From Halobacterium sp. DL1 (GTDB taxonomy: Archaea > Halobacteriota > Halobacteria > Halobacteriales > Halobacteriaceae): a stretch of 64,000 bases of DNA. Where the stretch lies: contig CP007060.1 of the NCBI GenBank assembly GCA_000230955.3, forward strand, positions 2,734,216-2,798,215. Reading direction: 5' to 3'. Under the pieces are notes generated by a model. The model did not search any database and was not told where the DNA came from. It was given only the letters and a program-made list of their open reading frames with translations. Shown here piece by piece: positions 27,501 to 36,113 of the stretch (its first letter is position 1; each line of letters begins with the position of its first letter). Both the position numbers and the translations under genes were made by a program.

Positions 27501-29584
27501 TCGTAGTGGGGGTCCGTCCACGTGCCGCAGTCCGAACAGCGCGCCTCGTACGTGTGTTCGTCGCAGTCCGGGCAGACGCGCTCACCGAGTTGCACGTCGA
27601 CCTCGCCGGGCGTGTCGCTCATGTCGGGGGCGTGGCGGGCGGCCTCGCCGACGTCGCGCTGGGGGCCGCCGGCCTCGCCGATGGGGAACAGCGTGTGGAC
27701 CGCCGGCGAGAGGTCGCGGGACTCGGACTTCTCGGGCCGGCCCATCCGGTTGCCGATGCGGGTCGGGGCGCGTTCGCGGACCTCGAAGGGAGCGACCTCG
27801 TTGACCGCCTTCATCGCGTTCGGCCACTCGCAGGCCTCGCTGGGCAGGTCGTCCCACTCGCGGTCCAGCGACTCGGTGATTCCCAGCGTGCGGGCGAGTG
27901 GCACCCAGTCGCTGATGCGGACCGCCTCCTCACCCTGGTGGTGTTCGACGATGAGCGCTTCGAGCGTCTCGCGGACTGCCGCCGAGTTCTGCAAGACGAG
28001 GTCGTCGTCCTCGATGCGGCCGTCCGCGACGGCTTCGGCCAGGGTCTCGAACTGCTCGACGGTGATGTCGTGCCAGAGGTAGTTGTACGCGGGGTGCAGC
28101 GGCGCGTCGTACTCCGTCGCCCACTCTATGGCCTGGTCGGCGTCCGGGGCTTCGAGGTCGACGTACGGGGAGTCCCGGAGCGCCTGGACGTCGGCGCCGG
28201 CGGCCTCGAACTCCTGTATCCACCACTCGGGCGCGTAGGAGGCGGGCGCGAGTTCGTGGTTGTTCTCCACGAACTCGCCGTAGTTCACGAGGTACTCGCC
28301 GACGTCGAGGATCTCCACGACGCCGTTGCGCACCTCGAGGGCCTCTTCGATGCCGTCGATGCGGCGCACGTCGCCGTTCGCGAGTTTCACGGTCGGTCCC
28401 TCGATGGAGTCGACGGGGACGACCCCCGCCGCCTTCCCCGGGAGCTCCGTCTTGATCTGGGTGCCCGTCGCGAGGAAGTCGTCGAGGAGATGCATCGTCG
28501 CCGGGTGGACGCCCGCCGTCGCGTTGCCGTGGTTGCGGGCGCGGCCGTAGCGCAGGCGGAACCCGCCCTCCTTCGAGGGGTGGCCGAAGACGGGGCGCCC
28601 GGCGATGAGGTCCCGGAGGAACTTCCCGGACCCGTCGACGCGGGGTGGGCCCTCGGGGTCCTCGCTGGCGCCCTCGGGGTCGTCGCCCGCGACGTCGCCG
28701 CTCGCCTCCTCCGTGGCCGCCGCCTGGTCGGCCTCGCTGTCCTCCCCGATGGTGCCGTCGATGAGGTCCTGGAGCCACGGCCACTCGACCTCGTCGAGGT
28801 TCCGGGTGTAGCGCTGGATCTTCGGGGCTTTCAGCGCGATGCCCTCCGCTAGCACGAGGCACATTCCGCCGCGAGCGGCGTTCGTCTCGATGCGCTCGAG
28901 GTCGCGGAAGCCGTCTACCTCCTCGTTTCCCGTCGCTTCGCCGTCGAGCATCACCGGGCAGTTCCGGGCGATGAACTTCGTCTCCTTGGCCATCGGGGAG
29001 TACTGGAGACCGGTCTCGGAGTCGTACAGCGAGACCTCCTCGGCGTAGCGTTCGACCTCGTCGTCCCGCGGTTTGAACTCGTCGATGTCGAGGAGGGAGC
29101 GGGCGTAGTCGGCGACGAGCACGGAGAGCGCCTGGGCGGTCCCGCCGGCGGAGCGGATCGGGCCGGCGTAGTAGACCGCGACGTACTCGGTGCCGTCGTC
29201 GTTCTGGTTCACCTCGACGCGGTCGATGCCCTCGATCGGTGCGGCGACGACCCCCTCGGTGAGGAGGGCGACGGCCGTCCGGACCGCTCCCTCGACCTTC
29301 CCGGCGTCCGTCTCGTAGTCGCCCACGCTTCCCTCGACGAAGTCCTCGACGAGTTCGAGTGCGGCCTCCTCGCGGCTCATCTGTCCCTCGAGTTCGCGGA
29401 CGCGTTCGGCGACGCCGTCGATGCCGAGGATGTTCTCGACGCGGTCGGCCATGTCCTTGGCGACCGGAATCTCCACCTCAGGCTTGGGGTCCTCGCCGCG
29501 CTCCTTCGCGCGTTCGGCGACGTCGAAGGCTTCGTCCAGGCGGGATTCCAGCGACTCGAAGTAGGCCTCGTCTACCGGCCGCAT
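24554..29584 (-). CDS. polC: DNA polymerase D large subunit (DP2) with an intein
   Basis: A 1676-residue precursor; without the intein (residues 920-1426) it is 1169 residues, the normal DP2 size. It is the catalytic subunit of the archaeal replicative polymerase PolD and works with DP1 (not in this window). Seen: N-terminal VDEAYFESLESRLDEAFDVA, GGTAQALSVLVADYARSLL, a zinc module CPDCDEHTYEARCSDC with further CxxC pairs, catalytic HASKRRN/CDGDEDCVMLLLDGL (Asp pair; split by the intein), and C-terminal zinc module CLDCGEKYRRMPLTGDCREC. The last 17 residues seem to be a replacement tail (see 21794-21850). Its ATG follows the upstream PPC-domain gene's stop directly. Confidence 0.97.
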   Translation of the reverse strand: MRPVDEAYFESLESRLDEAFDVAERAKERGEDPKPEVEIPVAKDMADRVENILGIDGVAERVRELEGQMSREEAALELVEDFVEGSVGDYETDAGKVEGAVRTAVALLTEGVVAAPIEGIDRVEVNQNDDGTEYVAVYYAGPIRSAGGTAQALSVLVADYARSLLDIDEFKPRDDEVERYAEEVSLYDSETGLQYSPMAKETKFIARNCPVMLDGEATGNEEVDGFRDLERIETNAARGGMCLVLAEGIALKAPKIQRYTRNLDEVEWPWLQDLIDGTIGEDSEADQAAATEEASGDVAGDDPEGASEDPEGPPRVDGSGKFLRDLIAGRPVFGHPSKEGGFRLRYGRARNHGNATAGVHPATMHLLDDFLATGTQIKTELPGKAAGVVPVDSIEGPTVKLANGDVRRIDGIEEALEVRNGVVEILDVGEYLVNYGEFVENNHELAPASYAPEWWIQEFEAAGADVQALRDSPYVDLEAPDADQAIEWATEYDAPLHPAYNYLWHDITVEQFETLAEAVADGRIEDDDLVLQNSAAVRETLEALIVEHHQGEEAVRISDWVPLARTLGITESLDREWDDLPSEACEWPNAMKAVNEVAPFEVRERAPTRIGNRMGRPEKSESRDLSPAVHTLFPIGEAGGPQRDVGEAARHAPDMSDTPGEVDVQLGERVCPDCDEHTYEARCSDCGTWTDPHYECWDCGAVAEPDESGRVECPSCERDVDNVETQTVDVQDEYRSALKNVGERENAFDVLKGVQGLMSSEKVPEPMEKGVLRAKHDVSAFKDGTVRYDMTDLPVTSVRPSELDVTVEHFRDLGYDEDIHGDPLEHDDQLVELRVQDVVLSDGAAEHMLKTADFVDDLLTQYYGLDAFYEFEERDDLVGELVFGMAPHTSAAVVGRVVGFTSAAVGYAHPYFHASKRRNCFHPETKVWYEDEAEEWRHDTIETLVEDRLDPETADEDDFGTLVQELDGDVIVPSVTEDGEVVRKPVETVSKHPAPDHMVRIRTRSGRELTVTPDHEVHVFDEGNLHSKRASDVTDANSLVTPTHVDVPGSPARFDLLQEFAESDEVPNESLMVKGLDKDVLYDLFSEVLADDWDGQFYPLKSTAEFLGLTKKALSNYLYRESLPVSLLVDLLGSPAAVAARIPNDVTLGMKRDTVEVDRFVSLDEDFATLLGYYAAEGFTREQETPKGTIHQTTISGVEAEARDFFVETFASTLGVEAYRENDVKVTVSGRLTRVFFETVLDCGAGAADKRVPPCIFDAPDDHVSAFLGGYFSGDGTVDKNTLDVAATTVSRELKEDLLALLTRLGIAARVSTNDPVPLVEKFPDFYDIDDEALSAKSYVIHVTSSDAVRLAETIDLHLSRKRERLAAHVAQIEPSSRRVFDGGSGDYFVDEVEDVSIVEADVDQTYCLTVTDTHSLIANDTSQKQCDGDEDCVMLLLDGLLNFSKSFLPDKRGGQMDAPLVMSSRIDPSEIDDEAHNMDIATEYPMEFFEATRELADPEEVEDLVQIAESTLGTDHEYTGFGHTHDTSTIHLGPELSAYKTLGSMMDKMDAQLELARKLRAVDETDVAERVIEYHFLPDLIGNLRAFSRQETRCLDCGEKYRRMPLTGDCRECGGRVNLTVHEGSVNKYMDTAIQVAEDYDCREYTKQRLALLDRKLESVFENDKNRPSTIGDFM
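25307..26827 (-). mobile_element. Intein with LAGLIDADG homing endonuclease inside polC
   Basis: 507 in-frame codons interrupt the catalytic RRN/CDGDED motif of PolD. N-terminal splice block: CFHPETKVWYEDE (Cys1); block B: RELTVTPDHEVHVF (TxxH). Two dodecapeptide motifs mark a DOD endonuclease: LLGYYAAEGF and FLGGYFSGDGTV. The C-terminal end is THSLIANDTSQKQ followed by extein Cys. The last intein residue is Gln instead of Asn, and the penultimate is Lys, not His, as known for some archaeal PolII inteins. GC content is lower than in the flanking exteins, which fits lateral spread. Precise splicing is required for a working polymerase. Confidence 0.95.
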
Positions 29585-30004
29585 CTACAGCCAGAGGTCG
29601 AGGTCGGTGGCCTCGTCGTATTCGCGCACCAGTTCCGTGTCGAACTCGCGGACGTACACCTCCCCGGCGAAGACGGTGGCGCGGTCGAGGTGACCGGCCA
29701 GCGCCTGTCCCGAGCGCCTCGATAATGTTGCGTGTGTGTGCGCGAAGGGGGCGTCGTCCAGTTCCGAGATGTTGCCGACGCAGGCGGCGACTTCCAGGGG
29801 CTCCTCGTAGCGCGCGGCCTTGTACTCGAAGTCGTCCTGGTCGTAGTACCAGAGTTCGGCGTCCTGGACCGCCCCCATGCCGGAGAACCAGGCGGCGTCG
29901 ATGCCCTCCTCGACGGCCAGCGACTCGAGTTCTTCCCGCCAGTCGGCGCCGTGGTCGAGTCGAGCGACGAACTCGCGGCCGCCGCTGACTTCGCGGACGT
30001 TCAT
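29585..30004 (-). CDS. PPC-domain (DUF296) protein
   Basis: A 139-residue protein made of one PPC (plant and prokaryote conserved) domain, also called DUF296: EFVARLDHGADWREELESLA, the glycine-rich WFSGMGAVQDAELWYYD, and the metal-type cluster HTHATLSRRSGQALAGHL. Bacterial and archaeal members form trimers with unclear function; plant homologues carry AT-hooks, which are missing here. It stops directly before the polC ATG, so it is probably cotranscribed with polC. The ATG at 30004 fits the family better than 30031. Confidence 0.88.
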   Translation of the reverse strand: MNVREVSGGREFVARLDHGADWREELESLAVEEGIDAAWFSGMGAVQDAELWYYDQDDFEYKAARYEEPLEVAACVGNISELDDAPFAHTHATLSRRSGQALAGHLDRATVFAGEVYVREFDTELVREYDEATDLDLWL

Positions 30005-30046
30005 GGAACCGTCAACAACCCGAGTGAGCAAAAGTCCTGCCGTCTC

Positions 30047-30130
30047 AGCGCCGCGCCGACAGCGGTGTGGCGCGAGACGCCGTCGTGTCTCTGTCGACAG
30101 CGCTCTAGCGCCACGCCGACAGCGGTGTCG
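30047..30130. repeat. Direct repeat: duplicated 3' end of the small gene 30105-30275
   Basis: Two copies of about 25 bp, 60 bp apart: CAGCGCCGCGCCGACAGC at 30047 and TAGCGCCACGCCGACAGC at 30107, both continuing GGTGT. In leftward reading both give ATPLSA(R/W)R and a stop, i.e. the end of the small DUF7556-like gene. Similarity continues weakly upstream, so this is a tandem partial duplication left behind the gene. Confidence 0.6.
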
Positions 30131-30275
30131 CCGCGTCAGCCGTCATGGATACCCAGGCCTCGTCCTGTGAGATGTCCGCGATGACGAGTCGGGAGTTCGG
30201 CCCGTCGTCGTCTAGCGAGGCCATCACGTCGGTCCCGGAGGCGTCAGACGTCGGCTGAGCGGCGTCGGTCGTCAT
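30105..30275 (-). CDS. Small haloarchaeal protein (DUF7556-like)
   Basis: A 56-residue protein, MTTDAAQPTSDASGTDVMAS at the start, then RLVIADISQDEAWVSM and the end TPLSAWR. This resembles a small haloarchaea-specific family I remember as DUF7556; number from memory. The LVIADIS..AW..M core is the conserved piece. No function is known. A degraded copy of its 3' end lies just downstream (30047-30070). Confidence 0.65.
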   Translation of the reverse strand: MTTDAAQPTSDASGTDVMASLDDDGPNSRLVIADISQDEAWVSMTADAATPLSAWR

Positions 30276-30455
30276 GACATATGGTACAACGCCACACCCA
30301 TTACTTAAACGCATCGCCTTGACAGGAGTTCGTGCTATGCGTTAACATATTTTGCCGGGAAGCGAATTGATACAGTACCGTGAGAACGTAATATACACCA
30401 TTGTTATCCGAAGAAGCGGTAAGTTTATCACTATAGATTAGTAACCTGTGGGTGG
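30276..30455. promoter_or_regulatory. Promoter region of the peptide ABC transporter operon
   Basis: A 180-bp AT-rich region. GTTTATCACTATAGATTAG at about 30424-30442 offers a TATA box about 25 nt before the ATG at 30456, as expected for a leaderless transcript. On the other strand, TTTAAGTAATGGGTG (reading left from 30308) can serve the small gene at 30105-30275. Confidence 0.5.
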
Positions 30456-32345
30456 ATGACAGATACTGACAACCTTTCGCGGCGCCGGTTCCTCCAAGGA
30501 ACGGGAGCCGCTGCGACCGCAGCCGCCCTGGCTGGCTGCACCGGTGGCGACGGCGACGGTGAGGACACGACCGAATCGACGACGGCCAACAACACGGACG
30601 ACACTGACGACGGAACGACGACCACGCAGTCGTACGACGCGAGCAAGACCGTCCGCTCGACCAACTCGACGATGGACACCCTTGACCCGGTCAAGGCAAC
30701 CGACACGGCGTCGGGGACGGTCATCCAGAACCTCTTCGACGCGCTGACCAACTACCCGAACGGTCAAACCAACGTCGAGAACCTCCTGGCCGAGTCGCTC
30801 GACATGAGCAACGACCAGACGACCCTGACGTTCTCGCTGAAACAGGGCGTCACGTACAGCAACGGCGACGAGGTCACCGCACAGGACGCGGTGTACTCTT
30901 TCGAGCGACTCGCCGCCTCCGACAACTCCCGGCGTGCGAGTTTCCTCCTCGACGACCTCGGTGTCGTCCACGAGACGGAGACCGAGACGCAGGACGGCGA
31001 GGAGACGGAAGTGTACGTCCCCGGCAGCATCGACGTCAACGCCACGGACGACTACACGCTCGAGATCAACATCAAGCAGCCGTTCTACGCGGCCACCGCG
31101 ATGCTCGCGTACTCCTCGTTCTCGCTGGTCCCGGAAGGGATCGTCGGCGACATCGAGGGCTACGACGGCCAGATGGACTACCAGGAGTTCGCGACCGCGA
31201 ACCCCGTCGGTGCGGGTCCGTACACGCTCGACACCTGGGAACAGAGCACGGAGGTCCGCATCGCCTCCCGTGACGACTACCACGGCGAGACGCCCAAGAA
31301 CGCGGGCAAGCACTACGCCATCTTCCAGGAGACGAACCCGGCGTACACGTACGCGACGGTCAACGTCAACGCCGACGGGCCGGTCGTGCCGACGAACAAG
31401 TACGACCCGAGCCTGAAGAACATCGAGGGCACGGACGACCGTGGCCGCCCGTACGGTACCTACGGTCCGATGTCCGAGAACGACCTCACGGCGGACTACT
31501 ACGAGGTCGCGTCCCTCGCAACCCGCTACGTCGCCTTCAACTGCAAGCAGGTCCCCAAGCCTGTCCGCGAGGCGATCGGCTACGCGCTGAACCAGCAGAT
31601 CATCAACGAGCAGATCATCACGGCGCCAACCAAGGAGGCGTACTTCTTCACGCCGCCGTCCATCTACCCGGGCGGACCGGCGAAGTACCAGGAGCGCCAG
31701 ACGAACTACAAGTACGGCTACCAGCAGTCCGACATGGAGTCGGCCACGCAGGTGCTCGAGGACGCCGGCTACACGCAGAGTAGCCCGTACACGCTCTCGT
31801 TCGACATGTCCAACGGCTACGCGACCCAGGCGGGTGGCGAGGCCATGTACTCGCTGCTCCGCGACCAGTTCTCCGACGCTGGTCTCGAGATCGAGCTGAA
31901 CACCGCCGACTGGAGTACGTTCCTCAACCGCGCACGGAGCGGCAACGTCGGCATGTTCTACCTCGGTTGGCTCGCCGACTACCCGGGTCTGGACAACTTC
32001 CTGAAGCTCCTGAACCCGCCGGCCACGATCACGGACAAGTCCGACAACGTCGGCTACGTGAACTGGACCGCGGACAACGGCGACTTCGCCGGTCAGGCCG
32101 AGGAAGGCTGGCAGATGATCACGGACAACTACGGCATCTCCGAGGAGGAGGCCCAGGCACGCGCAGAGGGTGGCTGGATGATCGAGGAGGCGTCGATGAA
32201 GGACGCCGTCATGCTGCCGATCCTCCACACCATCGACCAGTACTTCTCGTACCAGTGGACGGATTCCCCACGCGCAGGTGCGATGGGTGGCTCCCGGTCG
32301 AAGGACCACACGACCAAGATCGGCGACCGCGGCGACCACGAGTAG
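30456..32345 (+). CDS. Peptide ABC transporter substrate-binding lipoprotein
   Basis: A 629-residue extracellular solute-binding protein of family 5 (DppA/OppA). Tat signal LSRRRFLQGTGAAATAAALA with lipobox Cys near residue 28, a Thr/Asp-rich tether, then TMDTLDPVKATDTASGTVIQ, the family-5 signature region SDDVVYSFER-like (TAQDAVYSFERL) and YPGGPAKYQERQTNYKYGY. It binds di- or oligopeptides outside the cell and delivers them to the permeases DppB/DppC that follow. It is first in the operon, with 176 bp before dppB, so it may also be transcribed alone at a higher level. Confidence 0.92.
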   Translation: MTDTDNLSRRRFLQGTGAAATAAALAGCTGGDGDGEDTTESTTANNTDDTDDGTTTTQSYDASKTVRSTNSTMDTLDPVKATDTASGTVIQNLFDALTNYPNGQTNVENLLAESLDMSNDQTTLTFSLKQGVTYSNGDEVTAQDAVYSFERLAASDNSRRASFLLDDLGVVHETETETQDGEETEVYVPGSIDVNATDDYTLEINIKQPFYAATAMLAYSSFSLVPEGIVGDIEGYDGQMDYQEFATANPVGAGPYTLDTWEQSTEVRIASRDDYHGETPKNAGKHYAIFQETNPAYTYATVNVNADGPVVPTNKYDPSLKNIEGTDDRGRPYGTYGPMSENDLTADYYEVASLATRYVAFNCKQVPKPVREAIGYALNQQIINEQIITAPTKEAYFFTPPSIYPGGPAKYQERQTNYKYGYQQSDMESATQVLEDAGYTQSSPYTLSFDMSNGYATQAGGEAMYSLLRDQFSDAGLEIELNTADWSTFLNRARSGNVGMFYLGWLADYPGLDNFLKLLNPPATITDKSDNVGYVNWTADNGDFAGQAEEGWQMITDNYGISEEEAQARAEGGWMIEEASMKDAVMLPILHTIDQYFSYQWTDSPRAGAMGGSRSKDHTTKIGDRGDHE

Positions 32346-32521
32346 CGACACCAGCAGTCCGGTGAACCGCCCTGTATTTTTCGTAATACAGAACACGACC
32401 GTTTGCGTACCGCGAGTAGACCCTCTAGTCCCCGCGAAACGCAAGAATACGCGACACCGCAAGAGATAAACCGAAAGATTAGACAGATGCAAGCGAGTAA
32501 CACTATTCGAGGCAGACACCC

Positions 32522-33535
32522 ATGAGCCGGTGGAGCTACTTCGCGAAACGACTCGTACTGTCGATCCCAGTGATACTGTTCGGGACGACGATCACGTTCT
32601 TCGTCATCTACGCGGGGCCGATTGACCCCGCGTACGCCATCCTGGGACAGCAAGCAACGGCGGCGCGAGTCGAGGAGATCCACCGACAGCTCGGGATGAA
32701 CCAGCCGATGTGGGAGCAGTACTTCGACTTCGTCGTGAACATGTTCACGTTCAACCTCGGTAACTCGTGGGTCATCCGGCCCGACTACACGGCCTACGAG
32801 GTCATCATGTCCTACGCGCCCCGGACGGTTCTGATGGGCGCGTGGGCGGTCCTGCTGCCGCTGTTCATCGGTATCCCGCTCGGGTTCTACGCCGGGCTGA
32901 ACCCCAACACGCTGGGCGACTACACGGCATCGTTCAGCGGCATCATCTGGCGCGCGATGCCGAACTTCTGGCTCGCGGTCATCATGCTGATGGTGCTCTC
33001 CCAGTCCCAGGATTTCCTCTTCGGCTTCGACTGGGAGAACTTCATCGTGAGCACGGACGTCGCGGGCGCGCCGGAGATGAACAACCTCTGGAACTTCGAC
33101 AACTTCCTGCGCGCCTCGAAGATGGTGATACCGGCCGCACTCGTCCTCGGCTCCGCGTCGATGGGCAACGAGATGCGTATCGGCCGGACCGCGTTCCTGG
33201 AGTCGAAGAACTCCAACTACGTCGAGATGGCGCGCGCGAAGGGGCTCCCGGGCCGCACCATCGTCTGGAAGCACATCTTCCGTAACGCGCTCATCCCGCT
33301 GATTCCGGTCATCACCGCTGAGGCCGGCCTGCTCGTCGGCGGCGCCGTGCTCGTCGAGACGGTCTTCGGCATCAACGGCATCGGCTGGCTGTTCTTCACC
33401 GCGATGACGTCGGGAGACCTGCCCCTGGCAGGTGCGTTGATGTTCTTCTTCATCCTCCTGATTGTCGGCATCAACATCCTCCAGGACTTCCTCTACACCG
33501 TGGTCGACCCACGAGTCGGCTTCGAGGGTAACTGA
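32522..33535 (+). CDS. dppB: Peptide ABC transporter permease DppB
   Basis: A 337-residue inner membrane permease. N-terminal RLVLSIPVILFGTTITFFVI helix, extracellular loop, then the BPD-type permease core with about five helices and the EAA loop near VEMARAKGLPGRTIVWKHIF, where it docks to the ATPase. Ends VVDPRVGFEGN, as DppB proteins do. Two bases separate its stop from the dppC ATG. Confidence 0.95.
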   Translation: MSRWSYFAKRLVLSIPVILFGTTITFFVIYAGPIDPAYAILGQQATAARVEEIHRQLGMNQPMWEQYFDFVVNMFTFNLGNSWVIRPDYTAYEVIMSYAPRTVLMGAWAVLLPLFIGIPLGFYAGLNPNTLGDYTASFSGIIWRAMPNFWLAVIMLMVLSQSQDFLFGFDWENFIVSTDVAGAPEMNNLWNFDNFLRASKMVIPAALVLGSASMGNEMRIGRTAFLESKNSNYVEMARAKGLPGRTIVWKHIFRNALIPLIPVITAEAGLLVGGAVLVETVFGINGIGWLFFTAMTSGDLPLAGALMFFFILLIVGINILQDFLYTVVDPRVGFEGN

Positions 33536-33537
33536 CA

Positions 33538-35028
33538 ATGGCTATCGAAGATCCGAAAAGCGACAGTATCGTCCACCGGATTCGGAAGAACCCGGGTCCA
33601 GCAGCCCGATGGGGGGCCGTCGCAGCGGTCCTCCTCGCGGTCGAGTTCGGCGCCCTCTGGGGCGGCATCATGTCCCTCCCGTGGGACGTCCCGTTCGACG
33701 TGCTGGGGGACGTCCTCCCGTCGGCCATCGCCGGCGGTATCGCCGGCGTTGCGTCCGTGTTCGCGGACGTCGGCAACTGGCTCGCGGACCTCCCGACGCT
33801 GCTGGACCGCGAGCTCATCCCCAACCAGGGGTACGAGCTTCCGGAACAGGGCTGGCAGGGCACGTTCATGGGTCTCGAACCGGCCCACGCCTGGCTGATC
33901 CGCGTCGGCGTCGTCTACGCGTACGCGCTGTTCTTCGCGTACTGGCTCTGGCGCGGCTACTTCGTCTTCCGGCGCCACTACCGGTACGCCGACTGGACGC
34001 CCGCAGACGACATGATCGACCGGTTCCGCAGCCACAACTGGGGGAAGTTCGGCCTCGTGCTCGTCCTCCTCCTCCTCATCATGGCGATGTTTGCGCCGAC
34101 GGTGAGTCCGACGAACGCGGACCAGAACCTCAAGAACCCCGCCCAGAACACAGTTACGTACTACGACGAGGACGTCGGCGAGGTGCGGGAGACTAGCGTC
34201 ACCACGGCGAACCTGTTCTCCTCCTCGAAGGGCGTCACGCAGAACTTCGGCCTCTGGTCGTACGACAACTACGACAGGTTCCACCCGGCCGGGACGATGA
34301 GCCAGGCGTCGAACGGGAAGGACCTGTTCACGTTCATGGCGTACGGCGCTCGGGTCTCGATATTCATCGGCGTGTTCGCGGCCATCGTCGCCGGCGGTAT
34401 CGCGCTGTCGCTGGCGTTACTGACCGCGTACTACCGCGGGCTCTTAGACCTCGTTGCGGTGCTCACAAGCGACGCGTTCTCGGCGATGCCACAGTTGCTC
34501 GTGCTCATCATGCTGGTTTCGGTGCTCGCCGACCACTGGATAAGTAGCATCTACAGCGGCGGCTTCCTCATCGCGTTCCTGTTCGGTATCTGGGGGTGGA
34601 TGGGGCTGTGGCGCGCCGTGCGTGGGCCGGCGTTCCAGGTCGCCCAGAACGAGTGGGTGCTGGCGTCGAAGGGCTTCGGCGAGCGGCCGTGGAACATCGT
34701 CCGCAAGCACGTCGCCCCCTACGTCATCGGCTACCTGCTCATCTACCTCTCGATGTCCGTCGGCGGCTACATGATCGGCGCGGCAGGCCTCGCATACCTG
34801 GGGATCGGCGTCGAAGCGCCGACCCCGGAGATGGGGCGCGCGATTGCGCGCGGCCAGTCACTCATCACCACGCAGTCCTGGCACATCTCGGTCGTGCCGG
34901 GGCTGGCCATCACCGTCCTGGTGCTCGGGTTCAACGCGCTCGGTGACGGCATCCGTGACGCCATCGACCCGAAGACCAGCGGCGACGACGCGGCTGGCGA
35001 GGCCGCGGCCGCAGGAGGTGGTGGGTGA
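33538..35028 (+). CDS. dppC: Peptide ABC transporter permease DppC, with extended N-terminus
   Basis: A 496-residue permease, almost 200 residues longer than typical DppC (about 300). The first 150 residues add at least two extra membrane segments (WGAVAAVLLAVEFGALWGGI; VGVVYAYALFFAYWLWRGYF) before the usual DppC start helix near 180 (FGLVLVLLLLIMAMFAPTVS). The transport core has the EAA loop EWVLASKGFGERPWNIVRKH and the end FNALGDGIRDAIDPK. The stop TGA shares one base with the next ATG. Confidence 0.93.
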   Translation: MAIEDPKSDSIVHRIRKNPGPAARWGAVAAVLLAVEFGALWGGIMSLPWDVPFDVLGDVLPSAIAGGIAGVASVFADVGNWLADLPTLLDRELIPNQGYELPEQGWQGTFMGLEPAHAWLIRVGVVYAYALFFAYWLWRGYFVFRRHYRYADWTPADDMIDRFRSHNWGKFGLVLVLLLLIMAMFAPTVSPTNADQNLKNPAQNTVTYYDEDVGEVRETSVTTANLFSSSKGVTQNFGLWSYDNYDRFHPAGTMSQASNGKDLFTFMAYGARVSIFIGVFAAIVAGGIALSLALLTAYYRGLLDLVAVLTSDAFSAMPQLLVLIMLVSVLADHWISSIYSGGFLIAFLFGIWGWMGLWRAVRGPAFQVAQNEWVLASKGFGERPWNIVRKHVAPYVIGYLLIYLSMSVGGYMIGAAGLAYLGIGVEAPTPEMGRAIARGQSLITTQSWHISVVPGLAITVLVLGFNALGDGIRDAIDPKTSGDDAAGEAAAAGGGG

Positions 35029-36113
35029 TGAGTCGAGCCGAGTACGACGACGAGCAGCGCGGCGGTCAGGAGACGCTGCTTCGCGTCGACGACCTGCAGA
35101 CGGCGTTCTTCACCGACAAGGAGACGATCCGCGCCGTCGACGGCGTGAGCTTCGAGATCAGCCGCGGCGAGTCCGTCGGCATCGTCGGCGAGTCTGGGTC
35201 CGGGAAGTCCGTGACCGCCCGCTCCATCATGGGGCTGGTCGACACCCCCGGCCGCATCATCGGCGGTTCGATCGAGTACAAGGGCGAGAACCTCGTCGGG
35301 AAGTCCGACGAGCAGTGGCGGCAGTACCGCGGCAGCGAGATTGCGATGGTGTTCCAGGACCCGCTGTCGTCGCTGAACCCCGTCTACACGGTCGGTAACC
35401 AGATCAAGGAGGCGCTGCGCCTCCACCAGGGGCTGCGCGGAAAGAAGGCCGACGAGGCGGCCATCGAACTCCTCGAAGACGTCGGTATTCCGGACGCACC
35501 CCGGCGCCTGAAGGAGTATCCCCACCAGTTCTCCGGGGGGATGCGCCAGCGCGCGGTCATCGCCGTCGCGCTCGCCTGCGACCCCGACCTGCTCATCTGC
35601 GACGAGCCGACGACGGCACTCGACGTCACCATCCAGGCCCAGATCCTGGAGCTGCTCCACGAACTGAAGGACGAACACGACATCGGCATCATGTTCATCA
35701 CCCACGACATGGGCGTCATCGCGGAGATCAGCGACCGCGTGAACGTGATGTACGCGGGCGAGATGGTGGAGTCTGCACCCGTCGAGGAGCTGTTCGAGAA
35801 CCCGAAACACCCCTACACGCAGGGGCTGCTGGAGAGCATTCCCAGCAGGAACGAGCGCGGGACGGACCTGCGGACCATCGAGGGCGACGTGCCGACGCCG
35901 AACGAGCGGGCGACGTACTGCCGGTTCGCGCCGCGGTGTCCGAAGGCGTTCGACGACTGCGAGCAGGTCCATCCCGTCCAGGTCGAGGTCGAAGAGGGAG
36001 TCGACGACCACCGGGCCGCGTGTCTGCTCTACCCGGATGACGTCTCCCAGAACGAGGCCGTGGAGATCCACCGGTCTCGCGAGGACAAGACGAGTTCGGA
36101 GGTGTCTGAATGA
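35028..36113 (+). CDS. dppD: Peptide ABC transporter ATP-binding protein DppD
   Basis: A 361-residue ATPase. Walker A GESGSGKS, Q-loop VFQDPLSSLNP, signature FSGGMRQRAVIA, Walker B DLLICDEPTTALD, switch His in MFITHDMG. The C-terminal oligopeptide-transporter domain has cysteines in TYCRFAPRCPKAFDDCEQ, which may hold an Fe-S cluster as in related DppD/OppD. It pairs with DppF to drive peptide uptake. The next gene overlaps by 4 bp. Confidence 0.95.
   Translation: MSRAEYDDEQRGGQETLLRVDDLQTAFFTDKETIRAVDGVSFEISRGESVGIVGESGSGKSVTARSIMGLVDTPGRIIGGSIEYKGENLVGKSDEQWRQYRGSEIAMVFQDPLSSLNPVYTVGNQIKEALRLHQGLRGKKADEAAIELLEDVGIPDAPRRLKEYPHQFSGGMRQRAVIAVALACDPDLLICDEPTTALDVTIQAQILELLHELKDEHDIGIMFITHDMGVIAEISDRVNVMYAGEMVESAPVEELFENPKHPYTQGLLESIPSRNERGTDLRTIEGDVPTPNERATYCRFAPRCPKAFDDCEQVHPVQVEVEEGVDDHRAACLLYPDDVSQNEAVEIHRSREDKTSSEVSE

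Noticed and set aside
26507-28852. 781-codon plus-strand frame inside polC
   Set aside because: It is antisense to conserved PolD and intein motifs; its composition is that of a shadow frame with no domain.
30438-32519. Long 693-codon frame on the minus strand opposite the peptide-binding protein
   Set aside because: It is an antisense frame caused by high GC at third positions; it is Arg/Val-rich, lacks acidic bias, and the plus strand carries a clear family-5 binding protein.
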